A stretch of DNA of 64,000 bases from Chitinophagaceae bacterium (GTDB taxonomy: Bacteria; Bacteroidota; Bacteroidia; Chitinophagales; Chitinophagaceae): the NCBI GenBank assembly GCA_019638595.1, contig JAHBTJ010000023.1, positions 48,033 through 112,032 of the forward strand, written 5' to 3'. Positions 36,596 through 45,670 of this stretch are shown here, piece by piece (positions within the stretch are counted from its first letter, which is position 1; each line of letters begins with the position of its first letter). Under the pieces are notes generated by a model. That model ran no database searches and had not been told where the DNA came from. It saw nothing but the letters and a program-made list of their open reading frames with translations. A program made the position numbers and the translations under genes.

Positions 36596-38100
36596 AAGAC
36601 GCAAAAGAAATAGCAGACAAATACTTTGAGAGGTACTCAAAGCTTACCACCTCGACTAATAGGATTGCAATAATTACACTATTAGTTCTTGTGACTAATT
36701 GGATATTTATTGTTGAGACAAATCATGCTAAGTATATTTCTGTAAAGCAGGACTTTAAAGAGAGATTTAGAGCAATAGAGAATCAATTTGTCATTATAGA
36801 CCAAAAGTACTCTGAAGATACCGCAACTTATAAAGTTGAACGACAAAAACTCGTGACACAAAAAGATGAGTTGGCGAAAGAAAAAGAAAGCTCTTTAAAA
36901 GATAAAATGTCAGACGTAAAGGACTTACCTTCTTTGGTCAAATTCATATTTTTTATTTCAGACAACCTCGAAAAAGGTGCATTGATTTTGATTATTCTAT
37001 TCTGTGCACTATTAATTTATCTGTTGTCAATTCGTAGAACATCATTGAAATACCTTTCTAAAGCACTTCGTATTTACAAAATTGAACCTACACTTCAAAT
37101 CAATCAATATCAGGACTTCAATCTTTCATCTCCTATCTGGCTTGCTCCGCTACCAAGGAAACAGAACAAAGACGTTGTTCCCGTCGAATTAAAAACAATT
37201 CTTGGATGGACATTTAATCATAAATTTTTTAAATCAATATTGCTTGTATTGCTTATTTCTATTGTAATAATACAGAGTCGGCTTTCATACATCACTTTTA
37301 TTGTCAACGGAAGCAAGTTTAATTCGATATTTTTTATTAGTGCTTTGTTTGTTCTTTTAACAGCTTTAATAATTACATATTGGCTAATGCCAATCAAAAT
37401 TGAAGACAACTTTAATTATGAAAATAACCCGAACCCTTTATCCAGAAGGGATTTTGTTATCCTTTCTACATTTGGATTATTTTCTGCTGCATTATACAAA
37501 GTCGCTCCATTGTTTCCAAAATATATTCATAAGAGAGCACCAAGATTTAGAGTAAATAAATTGAAACTGAATTTCTCACTTCCAAGCCTCAAATCTGTAT
37601 TAGCAAAAAATAAAAAATCCGATATTGTGCATTTCATCAATAGCGAAGGGTTTTCACAAACTTTCAAAAATATTCAAAGCAATGGTGATTTTGAGAAATT
37701 TAGTGAACATCTTGAAGCATTCAATGAAATCAATGCTTTAAAGACAAAAAAAGGAAAACCCCGAATGCCTCTTGGGATTTCAAGTTGGCATTCGGAGAAC
37801 GCAGCACTTGAAAAAATTAAATCAGCTAATTACATCAATGCAACTGAAATTCTTATTTATTCTATAAGACAAAATATTGGCAATTTTACACCAAGTTATC
37901 GTTTACACGATTTGTTGGCATTAATCTGTATCAGATACAAGACGATAATTCCAGGCAATGTTTGGCAAAACCTTATTGAATTATCCAACAACTCAAAGGA
38001 TGTACAATTAATTGCAAGAGTGAAGAAATGGAACGATAGGAAATGGGTTGAAAAAATAAGCAAGAAAAAGAAAATAGTTTTTAATAAGACAACAATATAA
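36592..38100 (+). CDS. uncharacterised low-GC membrane protein with coiled coil
   Basis: A 502-residue protein that I do not recognise. It has an N-terminal transmembrane helix (about 22-40), a charged coiled-coil segment (about 50-105, KVERQKLVTQKDELAKEKES), a second helix (about 126-146), two more (about 210-230 and 240-262), and another near 280-295. A soluble, Lys-rich C-terminal half contains IRQNIGNFTPSYRLHDLLAL. The gene is clearly more AT-rich and uses more A/T-ending codons than its neighbours, so it is probably acquired. The start is GTG, overlapping a tiny upstream ORF. A tRNA-like remnant follows the stop directly. Confidence 0.75.
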   Translation: MKDAKEIADKYFERYSKLTTSTNRIAIITLLVLVTNWIFIVETNHAKYISVKQDFKERFRAIENQFVIIDQKYSEDTATYKVERQKLVTQKDELAKEKESSLKDKMSDVKDLPSLVKFIFFISDNLEKGALILIILFCALLIYLLSIRRTSLKYLSKALRIYKIEPTLQINQYQDFNLSSPIWLAPLPRKQNKDVVPVELKTILGWTFNHKFFKSILLVLLISIVIIQSRLSYITFIVNGSKFNSIFFISALFVLLTALIITYWLMPIKIEDNFNYENNPNPLSRRDFVILSTFGLFSAALYKVAPLFPKYIHKRAPRFRVNKLKLNFSLPSLKSVLAKNKKSDIVHFINSEGFSQTFKNIQSNGDFEKFSEHLEAFNEINALKTKKGKPRMPLGISSWHSENAALEKIKSANYINATEILIYSIRQNIGNFTPSYRLHDLLALICIRYKTIIPGNVWQNLIELSNNSKDVQLIARVKKWNDRKWVEKISKKKKIVFNKTTI

Positions 38101-38102
38101 AT

Positions 38103-38170
38103 GGGTTGAGTATTTCAATGTAGAATAACGCTTCCAGCGCAGATAGGGGTTCGAATCCCCTCTTGACCCA
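38103..38170 (+). other. degenerate tRNA-like sequence (Gly-UCC-like)
   Basis: GGGTTGAG (38103-38110) can pair with CTTGACCC (38162-38169) over 8 bp with two wobbles. The T arm AGGGG-TTCGAAT-CCCCT (38145-38161) is perfect. The D region TTTCAATGTAGAAT resembles tRNA-Gly, and the anticodon loop would be CTTCCAG (UCC). But the anticodon stem pairs badly and the variable loop is too short (67-68 nt in total), so it is more likely a decayed tRNA or attachment-site remnant than a working tRNA. Confidence 0.45.
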
Positions 38171-38534
38171 CTTTTATGATACTGAAACAGGACTTAAGAC
38201 AAACAGAATGGCAGCCAATAGGATTGGTATTGCCAATAGTGGGGCTTGACATTAGAGCAATCAGCAGCAGTAATTTTGCTATCCTGTGGTTCGGGGCTCG
38301 ACGAATAAAGCCCAGCTTTAGTTCTTAACATTTAACTTTATCAAAAAGCCAGGCAGCAGATCCGAGCGGCGAAATTCTATTTCTCAACCATCGGCAATGT
38401 CTGTTCATTAGCAGCTATCAGCGCCTGTTCCGGCTTAACGAATTACTATCAGCTTTTGTACTTACCTTCAACAAGATGTTTTCAGTCAGCCGCGGATCCG
38501 GCAGGCAAAATAAGGATCAAAAGCAGAACAAAAT
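38171..38534. other. 364-nt intergenic stretch without recognised gene
   Basis: An open frame of 50 codons (38176-38328, ATG start, product opening MILKQDLRQTEWQPIG) is present on the plus strand but has no recognisable family. Nothing else is supportable. Confidence 0.3.
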
Positions 38535-38981
38535 ATGAATTATACATTTTTACTTATAGCGACTTTATTTTTTTGCTCTTGTAACTGGGCGAAACAAAAA
38601 ACTAAAGAGGGTGTAAATAAAACCGGTGAGGTAGTAGCCAAAGCAGGCTCCGAATTTATTGACGGCGTTTCGAAGGGTATCGAGCGGACTTTTAAAAACG
38701 AAGTGGTAGTATCCGGGCAGTTAAAAAATCAGGGCATCAGGCCCGGTAAAATTATTATTCATGGCTCAGATAGTACAACCGACAATATTTTATCTGTGTA
38801 TTTAATATTTGAAAAAGACTTTGACAGCAACTTAACTGTAAAGGTAATCAGCCCGGAGGGACAAGAATATGGCAGAAGGACAGAACACATAAAAGGGCAG
38901 AAAGATGAAGCCGGCTATTTTGACTTCGTATTTGATAAAAGGACAAATATTGACGGGAAAGGAACATTACAGTTTGATTAA
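38535..38981 (+). CDS. small lipoprotein of unknown function
   Basis: A 148-residue protein with a lipoprotein signal (MNYTFLLIATLFFCSC, lipid Cys at 16). A Lys/Gly/Ala-rich helix follows (KEGVNKTGEVVAKAGSEFID), then a beta-rich domain (VVVSGQLKNQGIRPGKIIIH, LSVYLIFEKDFDSNLTVKVI). No family recognised; base composition is closer to the core genome than the preceding gene. Confidence 0.7.
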   Translation: MNYTFLLIATLFFCSCNWAKQKTKEGVNKTGEVVAKAGSEFIDGVSKGIERTFKNEVVVSGQLKNQGIRPGKIIIHGSDSTTDNILSVYLIFEKDFDSNLTVKVISPEGQEYGRRTEHIKGQKDEAGYFDFVFDKRTNIDGKGTLQFD

Positions 38982-39153
38982 TTGCAACCAGCCCCCAGCC
39001 AGGTACATCCAATTACCGGCAAACGAGCCTTTTATAACTGACGCAATATGCCTTCCATTTGTCGTAATACCACCCCTTCAATTTTTAAAAATAAGATCAT
39101 CTTTATGAGCAATTTAGCCCATTAACTAAGCATGCTACATAAAAGCATACATT

Positions 39154-39564
39154 ATGAATACCAACCGCTCAATGAAACTTGACATCTATATCAACTACCC
39201 GGGAGTTTGCGAAAAAGCATTCCGGTTCTATGAGCAGCATCTTGGCGGAAAAATAAATATAATGATACCTCACCAACAACCGCCTTCTAATTTTCCAAAA
39301 GAATGGGAAAACCCGGTACTTCATGCCACCATGGAGATAGGCGGCACTACCGTCAGGGGCGCAGACATTCCTGATGCCGAGCCAATGCGCAGCGCTTATC
39401 TTACACTTATACTTGATACACCCGAAAAAGCAGAATACATCTATAACCTGCTTTCCGGTGAGGGGGAAATTTTTATGAAAATGGAAAAGACCTTCTTTGC
39501 AAATCGCTTCGCTATGCTGCGTGACAAATTTGGAACCTCATGGATGCTCCTGAATGAAAATTAG
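39154..39564 (+). CDS. VOC family (PhnB-like) protein
   Basis: A 136-residue protein with two half-modules of the glyoxalase/VOC fold: YINYPGVCEKAFRFYEQHLG, then HATMEIGGTTVRGADIPDAE, and ILDTPEKAEYIYNLLSGEGE. The C-terminal pattern FANRFAMLRDKFGTSWMLLN is typical of the PhnB-like (DUF1338-unrelated) group. Start may be 39154 or the inner ATG at 39172. Substrate unknown. Confidence 0.85.
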   Translation: MNTNRSMKLDIYINYPGVCEKAFRFYEQHLGGKINIMIPHQQPPSNFPKEWENPVLHATMEIGGTTVRGADIPDAEPMRSAYLTLILDTPEKAEYIYNLLSGEGEIFMKMEKTFFANRFAMLRDKFGTSWMLLNEN

Positions 39565-39662
39565 ATAAAAAAACACCCTGTAAGAGAGCGTTTCTCTAAC
39601 AACATAAATTTCTGCGAACGCATAAATTTCAAACAAACAGCGCTCCCAAAACAAATTTTTTT

Positions 39663-39745
39663 ATGAAAAACAAAAACTATCCGACTTAACTTCAGCCGAA
39701 CTCCATGCAAAGAAAAAATCATATTATACCTTGTACTTTAAATAA
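39663..39745 (+). pseudogene. possible frameshifted remnant of a small membrane-protein gene
   Basis: ATG at 39663 opens MKNKN then hits a stop. One base over, the frame reads KLSDLTSAELHAKKKSYYTL before a stop at 39743. The 'KLSDLTSxEL-KKK' pattern resembles the start of small Bacteroidota membrane proteins with a hydrophobic continuation that is missing here. Weak evidence. Confidence 0.25.
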
Positions 39746-39843
39746 ATAATTATCATTACGATTCGTTAATCCATACCGTTGTATGCAACTCCTACACAAT
39801 AAGCCCTTTCTTCTCATTTTTTATTAAAAGAGTGGGTAAAACC

Positions 39844-39851
39844 TACCTTTG
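39844..39851 (+). promoter_or_regulatory. -7 promoter box next to the histidine kinase start
   Basis: TACCTTTG fits TAnnTTTG and ends 4 nt before the ATG at 39856, so the transcript would be leaderless or nearly so. Confidence 0.45.
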
Positions 39852-39855
39852 AAAC

Positions 39856-40908
39856 ATGAAAAAGAATAAAACGCTATTTGTGATTTTAGCGCATTTAGCC
39901 GGCTGGATTATTTTCCTGGCCATTCCATTTCTGTTTTCACCCCAACCACCGCCGGAATTAAGAAAAGAATTTGGGAAACTTTATTTAATGCAGGTTTTTA
40001 CGAACAGCCTGTTTTTGATCCTGCTGTTTTATCTCAACTATTTTATTCTTATTCCCAGGTTCTTCTTTGCCAACCGCTATATTATTTATACGCTTGTATG
40101 CATTGCCTGCATTGGCATCAAATTTTTTAGCCCGCTTATATTCATTCCATTTTTGCATGAACCTCCTTTCTATGCTGTTCCACCGCCCCGTCCTGCTATT
40201 CCCCCTGATCTACATACGAGGATGATGCTGCCAATAGTTTTCAACAATTCAGTATTGATGTATGTGGTCATACTTCTTGCATCGCTGGGCTTACGGCTTA
40301 ATAACCGGTGGAAGCTGACCGAACAGAAAAGATTACAATCCGAGCTTTCTTCATTAAAATCGCAGATCAACCCGCATTTTTTATTTAACACACTCAACAG
40401 CATCTATGCCGAAACATTGGGAAAAGCCGATAATGCTTCCGGGATGCTGCTGAAACTTTCCAGCATGATGCGTTACACCATCACCGAAGCGCACCATGAT
40501 AAAGTGCCGCTTCAAAAAGAATTTGATTACATTACCAATTATATTGAGCTTCAGAAGCTCAGGCTGGCTTCGAACGCGAAATTAGAATACCAGGTTTCGG
40601 GTGATGCACAGGCATTACAGATCGCCCCTTTTTTGCTGATACCATTTGTTGAAAATGCGTTCAAATATGGTGTAAATTCCGAGCAAAACAGCTTAATACA
40701 AATTATGCTGAGCATAAGCAACAATGAATTACACCTGATGGTATTCAACAAAAAAGTGAAAACAGAAAAAACAATACAGGAAACTTCCGGACTGGGAGTT
40801 AAAAATACACGACAACGGCTATCCCTGACCTACCCGGAAAAACATTTGCTCACTATTAACGAAACCAATAACAGCTACACCATTTCATTATATATTACAC
40901 TGGCATGA
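39856..40908 (+). CDS. LytS-type sensor histidine kinase
   Basis: A 350-residue protein with four transmembrane helices in the first ~150 residues and a His_kinase domain whose phospho-acceptor is H174 in QINPHFLFNTLNSIYAE. The ATPase part has PFVENAFKYGVN and SGLGVKNTRQRLSLTYPEKH. There is no separate sensor domain, so the signal is likely sensed in the membrane. The stop overlaps the response-regulator start by 4 nt (ATGA), so the two are co-translated. Confidence 0.93.
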   Translation: MKKNKTLFVILAHLAGWIIFLAIPFLFSPQPPPELRKEFGKLYLMQVFTNSLFLILLFYLNYFILIPRFFFANRYIIYTLVCIACIGIKFFSPLIFIPFLHEPPFYAVPPPRPAIPPDLHTRMMLPIVFNNSVLMYVVILLASLGLRLNNRWKLTEQKRLQSELSSLKSQINPHFLFNTLNSIYAETLGKADNASGMLLKLSSMMRYTITEAHHDKVPLQKEFDYITNYIELQKLRLASNAKLEYQVSGDAQALQIAPFLLIPFVENAFKYGVNSEQNSLIQIMLSISNNELHLMVFNKKVKTEKTIQETSGLGVKNTRQRLSLTYPEKHLLTINETNNSYTISLYITLA

Positions 40909-41594
40909 TAACAGCTATTGCATTAGATGATGAGCCGCTTGCTTTAAAAGCAATAGAAAAGCTTTGCAAAACAGTTGATTTCATTTCGCTCGAAAAAACA
41001 TTTACCGAGCCGGGCGAGGCCATGAAGCATCTCCGTAAATTTCAGCCTCACCTCCTGTTCCTGGATATAAAAATGCCTTCCGTTTCGGGGCTTAACTTTT
41101 GCAAAGCGGTGCAACAAAACACGATGGTGATCTTCACTACCGCATTCAGCGAATATGCGGCAGACAGCTACGAGCTCAATGCAATAGATTACCTGCTAAA
41201 ACCCATTTCAGCCGAGCGATTCAAACAGGCGGCCGAAAAAGCCAACGACTTCTATAAATACATCTGGAATAAACACCACGAACGGGAAATCAATATTTAC
41301 CTTCGTAGCAATTACAGCCTGGTAAAAATCCCGGTTGCCGATATACTGTATATTGAAGGTATCAGCGATTATGTAAAAGTGTTTTCCAAAAACCAGAAGA
41401 TGACCATGTCGCGCATAAGCATGAAGGCGATGCTGGAAAAATTGCCCGGAAACGATTTTATCCGCGTCCACCGGAGCTTTATCATTCCGTTTCACAATAT
41501 CACTTCCGTCCGCAACAAAACCATTTTTCTCACCGACATTGAAATCCCTATCGGCAATACTTACGAAGAAGAATTTTTTAAACGCTACGCATAG
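40905..41594 (+). CDS. LytTR response regulator
   Basis: A 229-residue protein with a receiver domain (acidic D8-D9, phospho-acceptor D54 in LFLDIKMPSVSG, then FTTAFSEYAADSYELNAIDY) and a LytTR DNA-binding domain (about 130-228; DILYIEGISDYVKVFSKNQK, FIRVHRSFIIPFHNI). Partner of the kinase just upstream. The TonB receptor pair downstream is a plausible target, but no binding-site repeat was identified. Confidence 0.94.
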   Translation: MITAIALDDEPLALKAIEKLCKTVDFISLEKTFTEPGEAMKHLRKFQPHLLFLDIKMPSVSGLNFCKAVQQNTMVIFTTAFSEYAADSYELNAIDYLLKPISAERFKQAAEKANDFYKYIWNKHHEREINIYLRSNYSLVKIPVADILYIEGISDYVKVFSKNQKMTMSRISMKAMLEKLPGNDFIRVHRSFIIPFHNITSVRNKTIFLTDIEIPIGNTYEEEFFKRYA

Positions 41595-41684
41595 AATTGC
41601 ATAAACCGCAAAAGATTGAAGAAATCCTAAGGATTTTGTTAAAAATAAATTTAAGCGTTAGTCCGGATAAAAGCCATCCCTGCT

Positions 41685-41855
41685 GTGCGTGGCGTCTTCG
41701 CCACGCACGGTTTTGTTGTTGCCTCTGGCAACGGATTAATTCCATCATCCGGTTGTCAGTTTTTCAATGAATACACCGCTTAATGGAAAGTAGGTTTGTT
41801 GCCCGGGACTAAGTCCCGGAAGAACATAATAAATTCGGAGTCGGAGACATCCGAA
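41685..41855. repeat. cluster of four REP-like hairpins
   Basis: Four different near-perfect hairpins lie within 171 nt. They are GTGCGTGGCG-TCTT-CGCCACGCAC (41685-41708), GTTGCC-TCT-GGCAAC (41718-41732), CCGGGACT-A-AGTCCCGG (41803-41819), and TTCGGA...TCCGAA (41834-41855) with an inner GTC/GAC. The first may end the response-regulator transcript. The others look like short dispersed palindromes (REP-type). Confidence 0.55.
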
Positions 41856-41981
41856 CAGCGAGGGATAATCAAACAAACCTGCAACGGGCCGCTTTTCTCC
41901 CACACATTTTACTACAACGTCGCTATTATTCTTATTTTCTCTTTCCGCTCCACATCTTTGAGGCAGGTTAAAGCAATAAAA

Positions 41982-44558
41982 ATGATGCGACTGAACAACA
42001 AAACTATCATTGCCTTTTCATGCCTGTTTTTTTTACTGTGGGCCAATATATTACCGGCGCAAAATGTTGATAACGATTCCGGTTCCAATCCCCTGTCGGT
42101 TAAAACGTATTTCGGTTCTCCCAAATCATTGAACTATACGCTTTCGGGAATAGTTAAAGATAAATCAACCGGCGAAGCTTTGCCGTTTGCTAACGTTATG
42201 GTCAGGAATACACACATAAGGGTTGCCACTAATGCCGATGGCTATTTCACGCTTCCGAAAGTTCCATCGGATACCAGTGTGCTTATTGTAACTTATGTTG
42301 GCTATACCAAAACAGAGATCTATTTATCCCCGCAGCTTCCTAAAACAAATTTTATTATTGAAGTGCTGCCTGCAGCAAACCAGCTTACAGGTGTTTCCGT
42401 AACGGCTGCAAAAGAAGAGGTAGTGCTTGCTAAAAAAGAAGAGGTAAGCGTAATAAAAATGACACCCAGGCAAATTGAAAAACTGCCCAACATTGGTGAG
42501 AAAGATGTAATGCGATCTTTCCAGTTAATGCCCGGGGTAAGCGCCTCGCAGGAATCCTCTTCAGGGCTGTATGTAAGAGGCGGAACGCCCGACCAGAATC
42601 TTGTGCTCTTTGATGGCTTTACCGTTTATCATGTTGATCACCTTTACGGGTTCTTCAGCGCATTCAATGCAAATGCTATTAAAGATATTCAACTATATAA
42701 AGGCGGTTTTGAATCCCGTTTTGGCGGAAGGCTTTCCAGCGTTACGGAAATTACGGGCAAAGACGGTAACCAGAAAAAATTCAATGTGGGTGGCGATATA
42801 AGCCTGTTAAGCGTAAACGCATGGGCAGAAGCCCCGATAGGTGATAAATTTTCTTCCATTATTGCGGTACGCAGGTCATATAAGGGGCCTGTTTATAAAA
42901 AGCTCTTCGAAAAATACAGCAAAAGCAGCTCTGAACCATCAACGCTTACACCGCAAGGAGGTGGGCCGGGCGGTAACCGGTTTATGCAGCAGACAGAACC
43001 CACGTCTTATTTTTATGACCTGAACGGAAAATTCACGTATCGCCCAACAAACAAAGACATTATCACACTCAGCATCTTTAACGGAACCGATAAATTAGAC
43101 AATAGCGTTGATAACGCTACTACATCTTCATTCGGCGGGCCGGGAGGAGGGTTTGGCGGACCCGGAGGAAATTCAAATTTCAGCAACATCAGTAGTTCCA
43201 GCAGCGACTTTACCAAATACGGAAATATAGGAAGCAGCTTAAAATGGGCGCATAAATGGTCGGACAAAATTTACGGCACTACCCTTATCAGTTATTCCAA
43301 TTTTTACAGTAACCGCGACCGTTCCAGTGAACGAACAACTACCAATTCGGATGGAGATGAAACCACCATTAAAAGCGGGATTCTTGAAAACAATAATTTA
43401 AAAGACTATAGCTTTAAATCCGATTATCAATGGGATATTTCGTCTTCAAGTCAAATCCAGTTTGGTGTATTCAGCACCTACTACAACATACAATATAACT
43501 ATTCGCAAAATGATACTGCTACCATTATAGATAAAGCAACCACCGCTTACTTAGCAGGGGCTTACCTGCAAAATAAATTCAGGTTTTTAGACAACAGGTT
43601 AGTCTTCACCCCCGGAATCCGTGCAAGCTATCTTGAAACTACCGGGCGCTATTATTACGAGCCAAGAGCATCGGCTACTTTCAGCCTTACAGACAGGTTT
43701 TCACTGAAAGCTGCTGTTGGAAAATATTACCAGTTTGCCAATGTTATAACAAGAGAAGACATTCTTTCAGGCAGTAAAGAATTTTGGTTGCTCTCTGATG
43801 GAAAAAATATCCCGGTTAGCTCAGCCAGCCATTACATTGCAGGAATCTCCTACGAAAGTTCAGGCTACCTTTTTAGTACCGAAGCATATTACAAGCAGGT
43901 TAAAAACATAACGGAATATTCCCTTCGTTTTAATCCGGGTGCAATGAATCCGGGAATGATGAATCCGGGCGCGATGACAACCAGTTACGAAGAAAACTTC
44001 CTTACCGGGTATGGTTATGCGCGTGGGATAGAATTGCTGGCACAAAAGAAAACAGGGAATTTCAACGGTTGGGTAAGCTATACTTTAGGAGAGGCGAAGA
44101 ATCATTTTGACGCTTATGCTGATACCTATTTTCCGGCTAACCAGGATGTGACCCACGAATTTAAGCTTGTTATGCTTTACAACTGGAATCGTTTTGATTT
44201 TTCAGCCACATGGATCTATGCAACCGGCCGGCCATATACCGCCCCTTCGGGCGCATACAGCATCACGTTGCTGGATGGCAGTACACAGGAGTTTTATACC
44301 GTTACCGCCAAAAACGAATTACGTTTACCCGATTACCATCGCGCCGATGTTTCCGTGAACTACAAGCTCCTTTCCAGCTCCAAAAGCGGAAAAAGCAAAA
44401 GAGAAATAGGCTATATAGGCTTCTCCATATTCAACCTCTACAACCGTACCAATGTTTGGTATAAAACCTATTCTATTGATGATGGCTCTATTACAGAGAC
44501 CAACGTAAATTATACAGGCATGACTCCCAATCTTACACTTTCTTTAAAACTCAGATAG
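41982..44558 (+). CDS. TonB-dependent receptor with carboxypeptidase-regulatory-like domain
   Basis: ATG at 41982 (or 41985) starts a signal peptide (MRLNNKTIIAFSCLFFLLWA); the longer open frame back to 41796 crosses the hairpin cluster and is rejected. The 858-residue protein has a CarboxypepD-reg-like domain (SGIVKDKSTGEALPFANVMV), a plug (IEKLPNIGEKDVMRSFQLMP, YVRGGTPDQNLVLFDGFTVY, then GGFESRFGGRLSSVTEIT) and a 22-strand barrel. It ends with an aromatic-rich final strand (TPNLTLSLKLR). Low-complexity loops rich in Gly/Pro/Asn/Met occur (GGPGGGFGGPGGN; NPGAMNPGMMNPGAM). It imports an unknown ligand together with the DUF4249 lipoprotein that begins 1 nt after its stop. Confidence 0.9.
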   Translation: MMRLNNKTIIAFSCLFFLLWANILPAQNVDNDSGSNPLSVKTYFGSPKSLNYTLSGIVKDKSTGEALPFANVMVRNTHIRVATNADGYFTLPKVPSDTSVLIVTYVGYTKTEIYLSPQLPKTNFIIEVLPAANQLTGVSVTAAKEEVVLAKKEEVSVIKMTPRQIEKLPNIGEKDVMRSFQLMPGVSASQESSSGLYVRGGTPDQNLVLFDGFTVYHVDHLYGFFSAFNANAIKDIQLYKGGFESRFGGRLSSVTEITGKDGNQKKFNVGGDISLLSVNAWAEAPIGDKFSSIIAVRRSYKGPVYKKLFEKYSKSSSEPSTLTPQGGGPGGNRFMQQTEPTSYFYDLNGKFTYRPTNKDIITLSIFNGTDKLDNSVDNATTSSFGGPGGGFGGPGGNSNFSNISSSSSDFTKYGNIGSSLKWAHKWSDKIYGTTLISYSNFYSNRDRSSERTTTNSDGDETTIKSGILENNNLKDYSFKSDYQWDISSSSQIQFGVFSTYYNIQYNYSQNDTATIIDKATTAYLAGAYLQNKFRFLDNRLVFTPGIRASYLETTGRYYYEPRASATFSLTDRFSLKAAVGKYYQFANVITREDILSGSKEFWLLSDGKNIPVSSASHYIAGISYESSGYLFSTEAYYKQVKNITEYSLRFNPGAMNPGMMNPGAMTTSYEENFLTGYGYARGIELLAQKKTGNFNGWVSYTLGEAKNHFDAYADTYFPANQDVTHEFKLVMLYNWNRFDFSATWIYATGRPYTAPSGAYSITLLDGSTQEFYTVTAKNELRLPDYHRADVSVNYKLLSSSKSGKSKREIGYIGFSIFNLYNRTNVWYKTYSIDDGSITETNVNYTGMTPNLTLSLKLR

Positions 44559-44559
44559 T

Positions 44560-45390
44560 ATGCGAATAAAACCGGCAACAATAGTATTTCTGACAGTACT
44601 AATATTAAATATATCATGCAGCGAAAAGAATAACGCTGAATTTACAGATTCTCCCATCATTGAATCATACCTGAACAGAGGAGATTATTTCAATGTAAAG
44701 ATCACCCGTCAGCTTCCTTTTTCATCCGGTGTATCCTATTCGGCTGATGATATTGATAACCTTACCGTCCAGGTTACACTAAATAATGCCGTTCATACCC
44801 TGGAACCCCTCGGTAACGGGCAATATGTAGACAGTTCTTTGATCGTTTCTGAAAATGACGCTTATAACCTCTCCTTTCCCTTCAATTCAAAAAATGTAGC
44901 AGCCTACACCTATATTCCTTCCAAACCCGCGGATGTTACGCAATCTGCAGCGGAAATTACGGTGGAAAGCATAAGCTCATCTTCCGGTTTCCCATCCGGC
45001 TTTCCTTCCGGTGGCGGAACCATGCCCGACCCTGTTAAAATAACATGGAACAATCCGGACAATTCTTACTATATGGTTGTGGTAGAAAATGTAGAATCTT
45101 CACCCGAGGCTATACGTGATTTCGGCGGTGCCAATCGTCCCTCCAACTTTTTCCGCAAGCAGCCAACCAATGGCGCTTCTGAACAAATAAACAGCATGGA
45201 ATTTGAATATTATGGCAGGCACCGGATTATAATTTACCATGTATTGCCTGATTACGCCTCGCTTTACGAGGAAAACAATAACACCAGCTCACAAAATCTG
45301 ACCAACCCGTCTACAAGCATTACGAATGGTTATGGAATTTTTACGGGGCTCAATGCGGATACTCTTTGGCTGGAAGTGAAAAAGCAATAG
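44560..45390 (+). CDS. DUF4249-like lipoprotein, partner of the TonB receptor
   Basis: A 276-residue protein with a lipoprotein signal (MRIKPATIVFLTVLILNISC). It has the DUF4249 outline: PIIESYLNRGDYFNVKITRQ near the start, followed by an Ig-like beta region and KITWNNPDNSYYMVVVENVE in the middle. It begins 1 nt after the receptor stop, so the two are one transcription unit. Such lipoproteins are thought to sit over the barrel as a surface-exposed cap or ligand binder. A Ser/Gly/Pro/Phe repeat (SGFPSGFPSGGG) is unusual. Confidence 0.8.
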   Translation: MRIKPATIVFLTVLILNISCSEKNNAEFTDSPIIESYLNRGDYFNVKITRQLPFSSGVSYSADDIDNLTVQVTLNNAVHTLEPLGNGQYVDSSLIVSENDAYNLSFPFNSKNVAAYTYIPSKPADVTQSAAEITVESISSSSGFPSGFPSGGGTMPDPVKITWNNPDNSYYMVVVENVESSPEAIRDFGGANRPSNFFRKQPTNGASEQINSMEFEYYGRHRIIIYHVLPDYASLYEENNNTSSQNLTNPSTSITNGYGIFTGLNADTLWLEVKKQ

Positions 45391-45438
45391 CCTTTTAAAA
45401 ATCGTAGTATTTATTGTCTTCAGCGGCAGCGGAGATGC

Positions 45439-45609
45439 TACAGTTTCGGAACTGCAAATGGATCCGTTACTATCACCAGCGAAAACAAATTCAATCTTTA
45501 CCTTAATGGCATAGGCATAACCAATCCTTCAGGAGCAGCCATCAACAGCACACAAAAGGCGGTATCGGTTATTATCCAGGACAATACAAAATTGAAGTCT
45601 ATAACTTAA
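45439..45609 (+). pseudogene. fragment of a Cthe_2159-type (PF14262-like) carbohydrate-binding protein
   Basis: Plus-strand frame 45439-45609 reads YSFGTANGSVTITSENKFNL followed by YLNGIGITNPSGAAINSTQK and AVSVIIQDNT, then a stop. This short repeat pattern (strand, 'NG-I-I-NPSG-AIN', 'VIIQDNT') resembles the start of Cthe_2159 polygalacturonate-binding proteins. There is no start codon in this frame. The preceding frame has a lipoprotein-like 'SGSGDATVS', so a frameshift and 3' truncation are likely. Confidence 0.45.
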
Positions 45610-45670
45610 ACTCCCGTCAATACCAACCCTGTGTAAAACCAACCTTTAATAACTGACAAAATTAGATAAA

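Noticed and set aside
41796-41981. N-terminal extension of the TonB receptor
   Set aside because: The extension crosses the hairpin cluster and has no export signal; the signal peptide begins at 41982/41985.
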